Assembly (NCBI GenBank): GCA_016650315.1
Contig: JAENVZ010000077.1
Coordinates: forward strand, 1 to 9,350
DNA from: Alphaproteobacteria bacterium
Lineage (GTDB): Bacteria; Pseudomonadota; Alphaproteobacteria; Sphingomonadales; Sphingomonadaceae
DNA: 9,350 bases
Direction of reading: 5' to 3'
The notes under the pieces: model-generated
What the model was told of the DNA's origin: nothing
Seen by the model: the letters and a program-made list of their open reading frames with translations, nothing else
The model's database searches: none
Part shown: piece after piece, positions 1 to 6,393 of the stretch
Layout: every line of letters begins with the position of its first letter
Numbering within the stretch: the first letter of the stretch is position 1
Program-made: the position numbers and the translations under genes

Positions 1-30
1 GGCGGTGGGAAGCGCGGGCTGAAATATCCT

Positions 31-120
31 CGTCATTCCCGCGCAGGCGGGAATCCATCTCCTGAACGATCCGCTTGGGGTGACGCCGGGAGATGGGTTC
101 CCGCATGCGCGGGAACGACG
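31..120. repeat. Mirror-image pair of REP-like palindromes
   Basis: Two arms, 31-62 and 89-120, are inverted copies of each other matching at 29 of 32 positions. Each arm carries its own small palindrome: TTCCCGC-gcag-GCGGGAA at 36-53 and TTCCCGC-atgc-GCGGGAA at 98-115. The spacer is 63-88. The arrangement (small hairpins in head-to-head orientation between genes) is that of REP/BIME-type intergenic repeats, and arms of the CGTCATTCCCGC...GCGGGAATCCA type recur in many proteobacterial genomes. It lies just beyond the 3' end of the minus-strand dxs/RusA-like unit, where such elements often protect or end transcripts. No transposase is adjacent. The structure is certain from the sequence; the family name is by resemblance. 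Confidence 0.85.
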
Positions 121-209
121 GGTTCAAATGTGGTGCCGTTGGCTAGATGGGCGTCGAGGACTTCGACAATCTGCTGTCCTGCCTCCGTATTGTAACGGAC
201 TATCGCACA
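33..209 (-). other. Start-less open frame, possible gene remnant running into the repeat
   Basis: On the minus strand a frame stays open from a TAA at 212-210 to a TGA at 35-33, about 58 codons, with no ATG, GTG or TTG start. Its first half reads like ordinary protein ([20 protein letters not shown]) with GC-rich codons, and its second half is simply the translated repeat (VVPAHAGTHLP). It may be the 3' tail of an older gene whose front was lost when the AT-rich gene next to it arrived, or it may be chance. I do not recognise the family. Confidence 0.15.
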
Positions 210-769
210 TTAATTACGTTGCTATTCCGAATGTTACACATTCGTCCCGATGAAGCCCAAATATGAACGCCAATGATCAAAATGACATCATTTTTATCGA
301 CATTGCTTTCAAGCAAGCGATCGGTTTCCACATTGACCCGAGTTATGAGCTTATCATCTTGTAGAAGGCATGAAACTGGTTGTGTCTTATCTATGTCGGC
401 TGGCAAAAAGGGATCGGATGGATTGGGCGGCTGCAGGCTATCGAAAAGTGTTTTGAGGCGATTGTCGATGTCACCCCCTCCCATCGCAATTGCTCCCGGA
501 CTGCCCGGCCTCAACATCAGTATGTCAAGTTCTGCAACTGTAAAAATCATTTCAGATGCAATTGGAAAATAAGTAACGCCATTCCTTGTCAAGCCAAGGT
601 AACAATCATTTGGCTTGTAATGAAGATCACGAAGTCGTGTTGACTGAACAAGCGGTTCTTGAGACCAAAGCAGATCAAGTTGTTTCGCAAATGTACGTCG
701 AAGCGACCATTTTTGGTTAGGACGTCCATTAGATGCCAGACCACCTCGATAATATAGCCTAAATCTCAA
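200..769 (-). CDS. RusA-like endonuclease-fold protein, AT-rich orphan
   Basis: This 189-residue protein has the spacing of the RusA Holliday-junction resolvase active site: D100-I-D102-N-R-L-K106, then D138-D139 before a K. E. coli RusA uses D70, D72, K76 and D91 in the pattern DxDNxxK...DD. The short N-terminal strand ([15 protein letters not shown]) is followed by a basic stretch and by [11 protein letters not shown] after the DD pair. A function in cleaving branched DNA is inferred from these residues only; it is longer and more divergent than classical RusA (about 120 residues) and resembles uncharacterised RusA-fold hypothetical proteins. The start is TTG at 769-767, overlapping the dxs stop in TTGA, with GA-rich sequence upstream that can serve as ribosome binding site. 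Sampled 60-base blocks are about 38-43% GC against about 65% in a sampled block of dxs, a sign of horizontal acquisition. Confidence 0.72.
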   Translation of the reverse strand: MRFRLYYRGGLASNGRPNQKWSLRRTFAKQLDLLWSQEPLVQSTRLRDLHYKPNDCYLGLTRNGVTYFPIASEMIFTVAELDILMLRPGSPGAIAMGGGDIDNRLKTLFDSLQPPNPSDPFLPADIDKTQPVSCLLQDDKLITRVNVETDRLLESNVDKNDVILIIGVHIWASSGRMCNIRNSNVINVR

Positions 770-2691
770 GCCCTCGCGCCCTCAACCAGACCGCTGTCAT
801 TGTACCGCAACGCTTTGAGCACCGTCGCCACAATGCCGTCTGCATCCAGCCCGGCATCAGCATATTGCTTTTCCGGCTTGTCATGTTCCTGGAAAACATC
901 GGGCAGGCGTAGGGTGCGCAGTTTCAGGCCTGCGTCGATCAGGCCAGTGTCGCTCGCCATCGTCAGGACATGCGCGCCCAGGCCCCCAATGCTGCCTTCC
1001 TCAACCGTCACCGCGACTTCATGGCTGGTGAGCAGCTTGCGAATCAGCGCCTCGTCCAGCGGCTTGGCGAAGCGCAGGTCGGCGACAGTCGCGGACAGGC
1101 CCTTGGCGTCCAGTATCTCGGCGGCCTTCAGCGCTTCTTCCAACCGGGTGCCGAGGGAGAGGATCGCAACTTTCTTGCCTTCCCGCACGATGCGTCCTTT
1201 GCCGATGGGCAAAGCTTGCGGAACAGCGGGCAAGGCAACGCCCGTGCCCGCCCCGCGCGGATAGCGGACTGCAATGGGGCCGGCGTCATGGAGCGCGCAG
1301 GTGTGGACCATGTGCACCAGTTCGGCTTCGTCGCTTGCTGCCATCACCACCATATTGGGCAAGGTGGCGAGGTACGTGACATCGAAACTGCCCGCATGGG
1401 TGCTGCCGTCCGCCCCCACCAGCCCCGCCCGGTCGATGGCAAAGCGGACGGGCAGGTTCTGGATTGCAACATCGTGCACCACCTGATCATAGGCACGCTG
1501 CAGAAAGGTTGAATAAATCGCGCAGAATGGCCGCATCCCCTGCGCCGCCAAGCCAGCCGCGAAGGTGACGGCGTGCTGTTCAGCAATGCCGACGTCGAAT
1601 GTGCGATCGGGAAAGGCGGCCTGGAATTTATCCAGACCAGTGCCCGACGGCATGGCCGCCGTGATCGCGCAAATCTTTTCGTCGCGCTCCGCTTCGGCCA
1701 TCAGCGCCTTGGCAAAGACATTGGTATAACTGGGCGGGCCGGGAGGGGATTGGGCCTGTTCGCCACTGACGACGTCGAATTTCTGCACGCCGTGATATTT
1801 GTCATCGGCGGCTTCGGCGGGGGCATAGCCCTTGCCCTTTTGCGTGACGACATGGATCAGGCACGGACCCTCCGCTGCATCGCGCACATTTTCAAGCACC
1901 GGGATAAGGTGATCCAGATTATGGCCATCGACCGGCCCGACATAATAAAAGCCCAGTTCCTCGAACAAGGTGCCGCCGGTCGCCATCCCCCGGGCAAATT
2001 CATCGGTCTTGCGCGCCGCGATGTGCAGCGATTTGGGTAGCTTGCGCGCCAGCCGCCGCAATATATCGCGCACCGACAGGAATTCCCGGCTCGACACGAT
2101 GCGCGCCAGATAAGCGGACAGGCCGCCCACCGGCGGGGCAATCGACATGTCATTGTCGTTCAGGATGACAATCAGGCGATTGCCTGCTGCTTCTACATTG
2201 TTCATCGCCTCATAGGCCATGCCCGCCGACATCGCACCGTCACCGATGACGGCAATGGCCTTGCCCGGCTTGTCCGACATCTTGTTGGCGATGGCAAAGC
2301 CCAACGCCGCACTAATCGAGGTTGAGCTGTGCGCCGCACCGAAAGGATCATATTCGCTTTCGGACCGCTTGGTGAAACCGGACAGCCCGCCGCCCTGACG
2401 CAACGTGCGGATGCGGTCGCGCCTGCCGGTCAGGATCTTGTGCGGATAGCATTGATGCCCGACGTCCCAGATGAGGCGGTCTTCGGGCGTGTTGAAAACA
2501 TAATGAATGGCGGTGGTCAGTTCGACAACACCAAGGCCCGAACCCAGATGCCCGCCCGTAACCCCGACGGCGGAAATCACTTCCTGCCGCAATTCGTCGG
2601 CAAGCTGACGCAACTGATGCGGCTGCAACATGCGCAGGTCACCGGGCGTCGTGACCCGATCAAGCAGTGGGGTATCTGGCGTTTGGGGCAT
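766..2691 (-). CDS. dxs: 1-deoxy-D-xylulose-5-phosphate synthase
   Basis: DXS condenses pyruvate and glyceraldehyde 3-phosphate with thiamine diphosphate to make DXP, the first step of the MEP isoprenoid pathway, in the cytoplasm. The 641 residues match the usual length (about 620-645). Visible landmarks: GGHLGSGLG with H48, DVGHQ with H79, the cofactor/magnesium motif G150-D151-G152 with N180, the catalytic glutamate E371 in [24 protein letters not shown] with D427 and H432, and YPRG with R479. The C-terminal transketolase domain spans about 502-625. The frame stays open 87 codons further upstream, but ATG 2691 is preferred: it has a strong Shine-Dalgarno (2706-2698), matches family N-termini, and avoids overlapping zur. 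It lies 82 bases downstream of zur on the same strand and its stop overlaps the RusA-like start. No residue is missing; this looks like the functional housekeeping enzyme. Confidence 0.97.
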   Translation of the reverse strand: MPQTPDTPLLDRVTTPGDLRMLQPHQLRQLADELRQEVISAVGVTGGHLGSGLGVVELTTAIHYVFNTPEDRLIWDVGHQCYPHKILTGRRDRIRTLRQGGGLSGFTKRSESEYDPFGAAHSSTSISAALGFAIANKMSDKPGKAIAVIGDGAMSAGMAYEAMNNVEAAGNRLIVILNDNDMSIAPPVGGLSAYLARIVSSREFLSVRDILRRLARKLPKSLHIAARKTDEFARGMATGGTLFEELGFYYVGPVDGHNLDHLIPVLENVRDAAEGPCLIHVVTQKGKGYAPAEAADDKYHGVQKFDVVSGEQAQSPPGPPSYTNVFAKALMAEAERDEKICAITAAMPSGTGLDKFQAAFPDRTFDVGIAEQHAVTFAAGLAAQGMRPFCAIYSTFLQRAYDQVVHDVAIQNLPVRFAIDRAGLVGADGSTHAGSFDVTYLATLPNMVVMAASDEAELVHMVHTCALHDAGPIAVRYPRGAGTGVALPAVPQALPIGKGRIVREGKKVAILSLGTRLEEALKAAEILDAKGLSATVADLRFAKPLDEALIRKLLTSHEVAVTVEEGSIGGLGAHVLTMASDTGLIDAGLKLRTLRLPDVFQEHDKPEKQYADAGLDADGIVATVLKALRYNDSGLVEGARA

Positions 2692-2697
2692 ATAGGG

Positions 2698-2706
2698 CCT
2701 TCCTCC
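2698..2706 (-). promoter_or_regulatory. Ribosome binding site deciding the dxs start
   Basis: The minus strand reads GGAGGAAGG followed by six bases and the ATG at 2691. This near-perfect Shine-Dalgarno fixes the dxs start and rules out the longer open frame that runs back into zur. Confidence 0.85.
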
Positions 2707-2773
2707 CGGACATGTATCTATTTTTGAGGCTGGTGTCGAACGGGCTGGGAAATAATGGCGGCAAACAGAGCGG

Positions 2774-3235
2774 TCACGCGCATTTGACGCAATGACCCAG
2801 CACTTCCATGACGGGCCGTTCGGGAACAAAACCATGGTCCCGTGCGACTTTCCGCACGCCTTGGGACAGCGTGTCATCGTCGATATGCGTTGCCTCTCCA
2901 CAGGTTTCGCAAACCAGGAAGATGCAGTCATGGACACAGCCGGGATGCGCATTGACGATATAGGCGTTCGCGCTTTCCACCCGCATGGCCAGGTTATTGT
3001 TCACGAACACATCCAGGATGCGATAGACGCTGTTGGGTGCGACGCGCTTTCCGCGTTTTTGGGACACCAGATCGGCAATGTCATAAGCCGACGCGGGCTT
3101 TTCAAAGCCTGCAAGCACATCGAAGATTGCAGAACGCATGTCGGTCCACTGCTCGCCCTGCTTTTCGAGCATATGCTTTGCTTCGTCCGCAAGCGAATCG
3201 CCGGTCGGTTCCAGATGCTGATGGTGTTGGCCCAT
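2774..3235 (-). CDS. zur: Fur-family metalloregulator, Zur type
   Basis: A 153-residue Fur-family repressor. Such dimeric DNA-binding proteins use metal as co-repressor; the Zur branch senses zinc. The winged-helix domain covers about 25-95, with the recognition-helix region [19 protein letters not shown] at 65-83. The dimerisation/metal domain follows: H97, C100, H102 and C104 near the usual regulatory site, then the structural zinc pair C109-x-x-C112 and C149-x-x-C152 at the very C-terminus. HDCIFLVC in place of Fur's His-rich HHDH motif favours Zur over Fur. The N-terminus is His-rich (MGQHHQH). Start ATG 3235 gives a normal helix before [11 protein letters not shown], though its Shine-Dalgarno is weak. 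It lies 42 bases downstream of the merC-like gene and upstream of dxs, so it probably shares the merC promoter and may autoregulate. Fur family is near certain; zinc specificity is inferred. Confidence 0.9.
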   Translation of the reverse strand: MGQHHQHLEPTGDSLADEAKHMLEKQGEQWTDMRSAIFDVLAGFEKPASAYDIADLVSQKRGKRVAPNSVYRILDVFVNNNLAMRVESANAYIVNAHPGCVHDCIFLVCETCGEATHIDDDTLSQGVRKVARDHGFVPERPVMEVLGHCVKCA

Positions 3236-3252
3236 CTGGTCTAAATATTGCG

Positions 3253-3271
3253 CCTGCCCCCCAAGGGCAAG
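3253..3271 (-). other. Small hairpin between merC-like gene and zur
   Basis: In the 42-base gap the transcript could fold as CTTGCCC-ttggg-GGGCAGG, seven pairs including one U-G wobble. No U-run follows, so it is not a clear terminator; it could attenuate or process the merC-zur message. The fold is read from sequence and its role is unknown. Confidence 0.25.
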
Positions 3272-3277
3272 GGCTGA

Positions 3278-3676
3278 CTAAACTTCTGCCTGACGCGAGG
3301 CGCGATAATTCAGGTTGTGACCCAGCGCCAGAATGGCAACGCCCACCATGGTAAGAAGTATTTCCGTTCCGCCATGCGGCAGAGCCAGCGCGACCGTCAT
3401 GAGACCCAGACCCAGTGTCCCGACCGCCGCAGGCAAGCGGAAACCATGGACAAATGCACCGTGGCCCAGGGCGATGGCGCCCAGCAGAATCGCAATGGCC
3501 AACCCGCCCTCATGGATCATCGGGGACAGAAAGATGCTGCCCGCCGATGCAATCAAGGCCACGAAAATCGCGGTGCCAAGGCAGTGTGCAAGACAGAGGC
3601 CCGACAAACCCATCGCCATCCGGTCAATCTTTCCATCCTTCAACAATGCTCGTAACAACGGCGTGCCTTTCATCAT
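3278..3676 (-). CDS. MerC-domain inner-membrane protein
   Basis: A 132-residue membrane protein with about four hydrophobic segments (roughly 20-45, 55-78, 82-100, 103-120). The first carries C28-L-A-H31-C32, the CLxHC signature of chromosomal MerC-domain proteins; MerC of mercury operons has CxxC here and further C-terminal cysteines, which this protein lacks. Several histidines near membrane edges (H55, H72, H77, H101, H120 in GHNLNYR) could help bind metal. There is no merA, merR, merT or merP nearby, so mercury resistance is unlikely. The pairing with zur suggests a role in zinc or another soft metal, by inference only. ATG 3676 is chosen over the adjacent ATG 3673 because AAGGCGAG lies 5-9 bases upstream; a further in-frame ATG at 3703 would fall inside the promoter region. 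Transcribed divergently from ctaA. Confidence 0.85.
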   Translation of the reverse strand: MMKGTPLLRALLKDGKIDRMAMGLSGLCLAHCLGTAIFVALIASAGSIFLSPMIHEGGLAIAILLGAIALGHGAFVHGFRLPAAVGTLGLGLMTVALALPHGGTEILLTMVGVAILALGHNLNYRASRQAEV

Positions 3677-3687
3677 GGTGACTCGCC

Positions 3688-3715
3688 TTAAGCACATTTG
3701 CATTCGAGATACAAT
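3688..3715 (+). promoter_or_regulatory. Candidate ctaA promoter
   Basis: TACAAT at 3710-3715 differs from the consensus -10 by one base. Sixteen bases upstream is a weak -35, TTAAGC (3688-3693). A transcript starting near 3722 would have about 55 bases of leader before the ctaA ATG. This is by inspection only. Confidence 0.4.
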
Positions 3716-3720
3716 ATATC
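3708..3720. promoter_or_regulatory. Near-palindrome GATACAATATATC, candidate operator
   Basis: The 13 bases have 10 of 12 flanking positions symmetric around the central A (3714), with perfect GATA/TATC ends. They contain the plus-strand -10 (TACAAT) and, on the other strand, TATATT/TATTGT that could serve merC. AT-rich dyads of this kind are typical of Fur/Zur-family operators, and zur is two genes away. A bound repressor here would block both divergent promoters. Binding by Zur is inferred. Confidence 0.35.
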
Positions 3721-3727
3721 ATTCACA

Positions 3728-3769
3728 GCATTTGCAAGCTTGAAAGCCTTATCCCGAAGGTGCAAATGC
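3728..3769 (+). promoter_or_regulatory. Inverted repeat / possible leader stem-loop upstream of ctaA
   Basis: GCATTTGCA (3728-3736) and TGCAAATGC (3761-3769) are perfect 9-base inverted copies. Between them CCTT (3747-3750) can pair with AAGG (3757-3760), with ATCCCG as loop. In RNA the inner stem would hide the only good Shine-Dalgarno before ctaA, and the outer stem would hide the AUG at 3766. It could be an RNA control element or a DNA operator. Half-sites of the same CATTTGCA also occur at 3695-3702. Confidence 0.35.
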
Positions 3770-3780
3770 GGGTCGCATGA
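3766..3780 (+). promoter_or_regulatory. Four-codon upstream frame overlapping the ctaA start
   Basis: GAAGG (3756-3760) is followed by five bases and ATG CGG GTC GCA TGA. The TGA overlaps the ctaA ATG at 3777 as ATGA. The ctaA ATG itself has no convincing Shine-Dalgarno at normal distance, so ribosomes may load at the small frame and restart on ctaA. This would be a minimal MRVA leader peptide; it may also be chance. Confidence 0.3.
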
Positions 3781-4814
3781 TCCTGTCCCGCCCATCCGCA
3801 CCTTCGCCGCATCCACGCCAAATCGCGAACTGGCTGTTGTGTATTGCTTCGCTGGTATTCCTGATGGTCGTAGTCGGCGGCATCACACGCCTGACCGAAT
3901 CGGGATTGTCGATCACGCAGTGGAACCCGGTATCAGGCACGATACCGCCACTGAGCCACGGTGACTGGCTAAAGGAATTCACGCTCTATCAGGGCACGAC
4001 GGAATATCAGACTGTCAATCGCCACATGACATTGTCTGAATTCAAGTTCATTTTCTTCTGGGAATATTTCCACCGGCTGATCGGTCGCTTCATCGGCGTC
4101 GCTTTCGCCCTCCCCTTCATCTGGTTCGCATGGAAGCGTGCCGTTCCGCCCGGTTATGGCTGGCGACTGGCCGCGCTGCTCGCCCTGGGTGGGTTGCAGG
4201 GGGCGATCGGCTGGTGGATGGTGGTGTCCGGCCTCGTCAACCGGGTCGATGTCAGCCATATCCGGCTAGCGGTGCACCTGCTCAATGCATTGTTTATCAT
4301 GGGCGGCCTGATCTGGACGGCATGGGACTTGCGGGCGCTGGCGCATGATCCTGCTGCACGCCCCGCGCGGGTTGGCGGCTTGGCCATTTTCGCATTGCTG
4401 ATGCTGACTGCGCAGCTTTGCCTTGGAGCCTTCACTGCCGGATTGCGTGCGGGTTATGCCTTCGATTCGTGGCCGCTGATGGGCGACCGGCTATTTCCGC
4501 AAGGCGTGGCGATGCTGGAACCGCTATGGCGCAACATCATCGATAATCCCGTCGTGGTGCAGTTCGTCCACCGCTGGTTCGCCTGGGTCGTGGCTGGAAC
4601 GCTGGTCCTGTTGGCTCTGCGCGCACAACGGGCCGGATCGAAAGGCCCTGCTCATATGGTCATGACGCTGGTTGTCCTCCAGATCGCCCTTGGCATTTCG
4701 ACTTTGCTGTCGGGCGTGGCCCTCTGGATCGCGGTGGCGCATCAGGCGGTCGGGGCGCTGCTCGTCGCGGCAACGGTTATATGCTGTCATCGGCTGGGCA
4801 GGCGTGAGGGATGA
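3777..4814 (+). CDS. ctaA: Haem A synthase (COX15/CtaA)
   Basis: CtaA oxidises the C8 methyl of haem O to the formyl group of haem A, the cofactor of aa3-type cytochrome oxidases, in the inner membrane. The 345 residues give about eight membrane segments in two four-helix halves. Conserved parts: VVVGGITRLTESGLSITQW (31-49), E96-Y-F-H99-R, H167 in RLAVHLLN, H265 in QFVHRW and H322 in AHQAVG; these four histidines are the paired haem ligands of the two halves. The external cysteine pair of Bacillus CtaA is absent, as in the alphaproteobacterial/mitochondrial type. ATG 3777 matches family N-termini (a short loop before the first helix) although its ribosome binding site is poor. Its stop overlaps the cutA start as ATGA. 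Divergent from merC. Length and motifs indicate an intact gene. Confidence 0.95.
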   Translation: MILSRPSAPSPHPRQIANWLLCIASLVFLMVVVGGITRLTESGLSITQWNPVSGTIPPLSHGDWLKEFTLYQGTTEYQTVNRHMTLSEFKFIFFWEYFHRLIGRFIGVAFALPFIWFAWKRAVPPGYGWRLAALLALGGLQGAIGWWMVVSGLVNRVDVSHIRLAVHLLNALFIMGGLIWTAWDLRALAHDPAARPARVGGLAIFALLMLTAQLCLGAFTAGLRAGYAFDSWPLMGDRLFPQGVAMLEPLWRNIIDNPVVVQFVHRWFAWVVAGTLVLLALRAQRAGSKGPAHMVMTLVVLQIALGISTLLSGVALWIAVAHQAVGALLVAATVICCHRLGRREG

Positions 4815-5134
4815 GCAAACTTGTCCTGATCTACACGCTATTCGGCGACGCCAATGAAGCGCGTAAAACAAGCACTCTGCTGGTAACCGAAAAAATGGCT
4901 GCCTGCGCCAATATGCTTGCCCCCTGCACGTCCCTGTATGAATGGCAGGGAAAGATGCGGGAAGAGACCGAATTTCCTGTGTTGTATAAAACTACCGCTG
5001 CAAAGCGCACGCCGTTGATGACGCGACTGGCCGAACTGCACAGCTATGATGTCCCAGCCATTTTGTCCTGGGATGCGGCTGTAAACAGCCCTTATGCCGA
5101 CTGGGCGAACCAGCAGATCGACGCGCAATGGTAA
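4811..5134 (+). CDS. cutA: CutA1 divalent-cation tolerance protein
   Basis: CutA1 proteins are small, very stable cytoplasmic trimers with a ferredoxin-like fold, linked genetically to copper and other divalent-cation tolerance; the molecular function is not settled. The 107 residues are the standard length. Seen here: the first strand KLVLIYTLFGD, then AACANMLAPCTSLYEWQGK with C32 and the W45-x-G47 turn, E54 ahead of VLYKT, and the metal-site motif H77-S-Y79-D-V-P82-A-I. The start ATG overlaps the ctaA stop (ATGA), so translation is probably coupled to ctaA. That places a copper-related protein in one message with a gene for haem-copper oxidase assembly, a suggestive but unproven link. A 140-base gap with its own candidate promoter separates it from rplM. 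Confidence 0.93.
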   Translation: MSKLVLIYTLFGDANEARKTSTLLVTEKMAACANMLAPCTSLYEWQGKMREETEFPVLYKTTAAKRTPLMTRLAELHSYDVPAILSWDAAVNSPYADWANQQIDAQW

Positions 5135-5166
5135 TATGATACCCGTCAGGAAACCCCTGCTTTCTC

Positions 5167-5195
5167 TTGACTTGTCAGCGATTCGCGTTCAATAG
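5167..5195 (+). promoter_or_regulatory. Candidate rplM promoter
   Basis: TTGACT (5167-5172) is a good -35. With 17 bases between, the -10 would be CAATAG (5190-5195), which is weak. This leaves a leader of about 75 bases before rplM. It is the only promoter-like stretch I see in 5135-5274; the remaining bases hold the small hairpin and ribosome binding site listed next. Confidence 0.4.
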
Positions 5196-5245
5196 CGCCC
5201 CACTTCGCTGCCTCATACGGGCGGCGTTCTTTTGTTTTCACCATC

Positions 5246-5265
5246 GGGGATACCCCCATCAGGAG
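5246..5265 (+). promoter_or_regulatory. rplM ribosome binding site with small upstream hairpin
   Basis: AGGAG at 5261-5265 lies nine bases before the ATG at 5275 and fixes the rplM start. Just upstream, GGGG-ata-CCCC (5246-5256) can form a tight four-pair hairpin. I cannot match it to a known L13 leader, and it may be incidental. Confidence 0.5.
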
Positions 5266-5274
5266 ATTAGGGCC

Positions 5275-5754
5275 ATGAAGGCGCTGATGAAAACCACCAA
5301 GGTTGCGACACCCGCGACGGTGGACAAGAAATGGCTTCTTATCGACGCCGAAGGACTGGTCGTTGGCCGCGCGGCTTCGATCATCGCCAACATCCTGCGC
5401 GGCAAGCACAAGCCGAGCTATACCCCGCATGTCGATTGCGGCGACAATGTCATCGTGATCAACGCCGACAAGGTGAAGTTCACTGGCAAGAAGCTGCAGG
5501 ACAAGGTTTACTACAAGCACACCGGCTATGTTGGCGGCATCAAAAGCGTGACCGCAGCCAAGGTGCTGGAAGGCCGCTTCCCTGAGCGCGTATTGGAAAA
5601 GGCGATTGAACGCATGGTCCCCCGTGGCCCGCTTGGTCGTCAGCAAATGCGCAACCTGCGCGTTTTCGCCGGCACTGCCCACCCACATGAAGCCCAGAAC
5701 CCGGAAGTGCTCGATCTCGCTTCCCGCAACCGCAAGAACAAGGTTGGTGCATGA
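5275..5754 (+). CDS. rplM: 50S ribosomal protein L13
   Basis: L13 is an early-assembling protein of the large subunit that binds 23S rRNA. The 159 residues are longer than the E. coli protein (142) but normal for alphaproteobacteria. Core features: [16 protein letters not shown] (20-35), [19 protein letters not shown] (41-59), [10 protein letters not shown] (79-88) and the signature [16 protein letters not shown] (113-128) followed by [12 protein letters not shown] (130-141). ATG 5275 is chosen because AGGAG sits nine bases upstream; an in-frame ATG at 5167 would add 36 residues unlike L13, and ATG 5287 lies too far from the ribosome binding site. The stop overlaps the rpsI start as ATGA. In many bacteria L13 or its partner represses this operon post-transcriptionally; no known leader motif is recognisable here. 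Confidence 0.97.
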   Translation: MKALMKTTKVATPATVDKKWLLIDAEGLVVGRAASIIANILRGKHKPSYTPHVDCGDNVIVINADKVKFTGKKLQDKVYYKHTGYVGGIKSVTAAKVLEGRFPERVLEKAIERMVPRGPLGRQQMRNLRVFAGTAHPHEAQNPEVLDLASRNRKNKVGA

Positions 5755-6275
5755 TGACCGATAACCGCCAGTCTCTTTCCGACCTGAAGGACATCGCCGC
5801 CGGCGCGCCGGTCGATGATGCCGCCGCTCCGGTTGCCGCTACCCCGGTTCAGGCCGCTGCGCCGCTGCGTATTCAGGAACTCGACCCATATGGCCGCGCT
5901 TATGCTACCGGCCGCCGCAAGGATGCGGTTGCCCGCGTCTGGGTAAAACCCGGCACCGGCAAGATCACGGTCAATGGCCGCGACCAGGAAATCTATTTCG
6001 CGCGCCCCACGCTGCGCCTTGTCATCAATCAGCCGTTCGACGTGACTGAACGTCGTGGCCAATATGATGTGATCTGCACCGTCAAGGGCGGCGGCCTGTC
6101 CGGTCAGGCCGGTGCGGTCAAGCATGGCATTAGTCAGGCGCTGACCAAGTACGAACCGACATTGCGTGGCGTCGTGAAAGCCGAAGGCTTCCTCACTCGC
6201 GACAGCCGTACTGTCGAGCGCAAGAAATATGGCCGTGCCAAGGCGCGCAAGAGCTTCCAGTTCTCGAAGCGCTGA
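5751..6275 (+). CDS. rpsI: 30S ribosomal protein S9
   Basis: S9 sits in the head of the small subunit, and its C-terminal tail reaches the P-site tRNA. The 174 residues have an Ala/Pro-rich N-terminal extension of about 45 residues ([20 protein letters not shown]) before the S9 core begins at [18 protein letters not shown] (47-64). The signature [19 protein letters not shown] spans 113-131, and the tail ends [25 protein letters not shown] with the expected terminal K-R. The start is either ATG 5751, overlapping the rplM stop, or ATG 5754; AAGG at 5740-5743 is seven bases before 5751, which favours it slightly. The second ATG would remove only one residue. Translation is probably coupled to rplM. 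The gene is followed by a strong terminator-like hairpin. Confidence 0.97.
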   Translation: MMTDNRQSLSDLKDIAAGAPVDDAAAPVAATPVQAAAPLRIQELDPYGRAYATGRRKDAVARVWVKPGTGKITVNGRDQEIYFARPTLRLVINQPFDVTERRGQYDVICTVKGGGLSGQAGAVKHGISQALTKYEPTLRGVVKAEGFLTRDSRTVERKKYGRAKARKSFQFSKR

Positions 6276-6300
6276 TCGGCTGCAAGGCTATCGACTACAG

Positions 6301-6330
6301 GAAAGGGCGGTCCGTTTGGGCCGCCCTTTC
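6301..6330 (+). terminator. Terminator hairpin after rplM-rpsI
   Basis: GAAAGGGCGG (6301-6310) and CCGCCCTTTC (6321-6330) form a perfect ten-pair stem, which can extend inward by three pairs (one U-G) to a GTTT loop. It lies 25 bases after the rpsI stop. The following CATTTCA is only weakly U-rich, so termination may be partial or factor-assisted. The rest of 6276-6393 shows no other clear signal. Confidence 0.75.
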
Positions 6331-6393
6331 CATTTCAGCGGGCATCTGCAAAAGACGGGTGCGTATGGCCGGTCTCTCGGCTAATGCCAGGTC

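Noticed and set aside
1573..2040. 155-codon plus-strand frame inside dxs
   Set aside because: Antisense shadow of conserved DXS coding sequence; no independent evidence.
2692..2952. An 87-residue N-terminal extension of dxs
   Set aside because: It overlaps zur in another frame, has no family resemblance, and a strong ribosome binding site lies just before ATG 2691.
3278..3676. Mercury-resistance operon
   Set aside because: No merA, merR, merT or merP nearby, and the Cys pattern is that of chromosomal MerC-domain proteins.
3677..3703. merC-like gene starting 27 bases earlier at ATG 3703
   Set aside because: It would remove most of the leader and lacks a ribosome binding site, whereas ATG 3676 has AAGGCGAG upstream.
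5246..5256. Known L13 autoregulatory leader
   Set aside because: Only a four-pair hairpin is seen; it does not resemble described L13 leaders as far as I can recall.
5167..5274. Longer rplM beginning at ATG 5167
   Set aside because: The extra 36 residues are unlike L13, and the stretch carries a promoter-like TTGACT and the AGGAG ribosome binding site for ATG 5275.
5146..5688. 180-codon open frame opposite rplM on the minus strand
   Set aside because: It is antisense to a certain ribosomal protein gene in high-GC DNA, with no recognisable motif.
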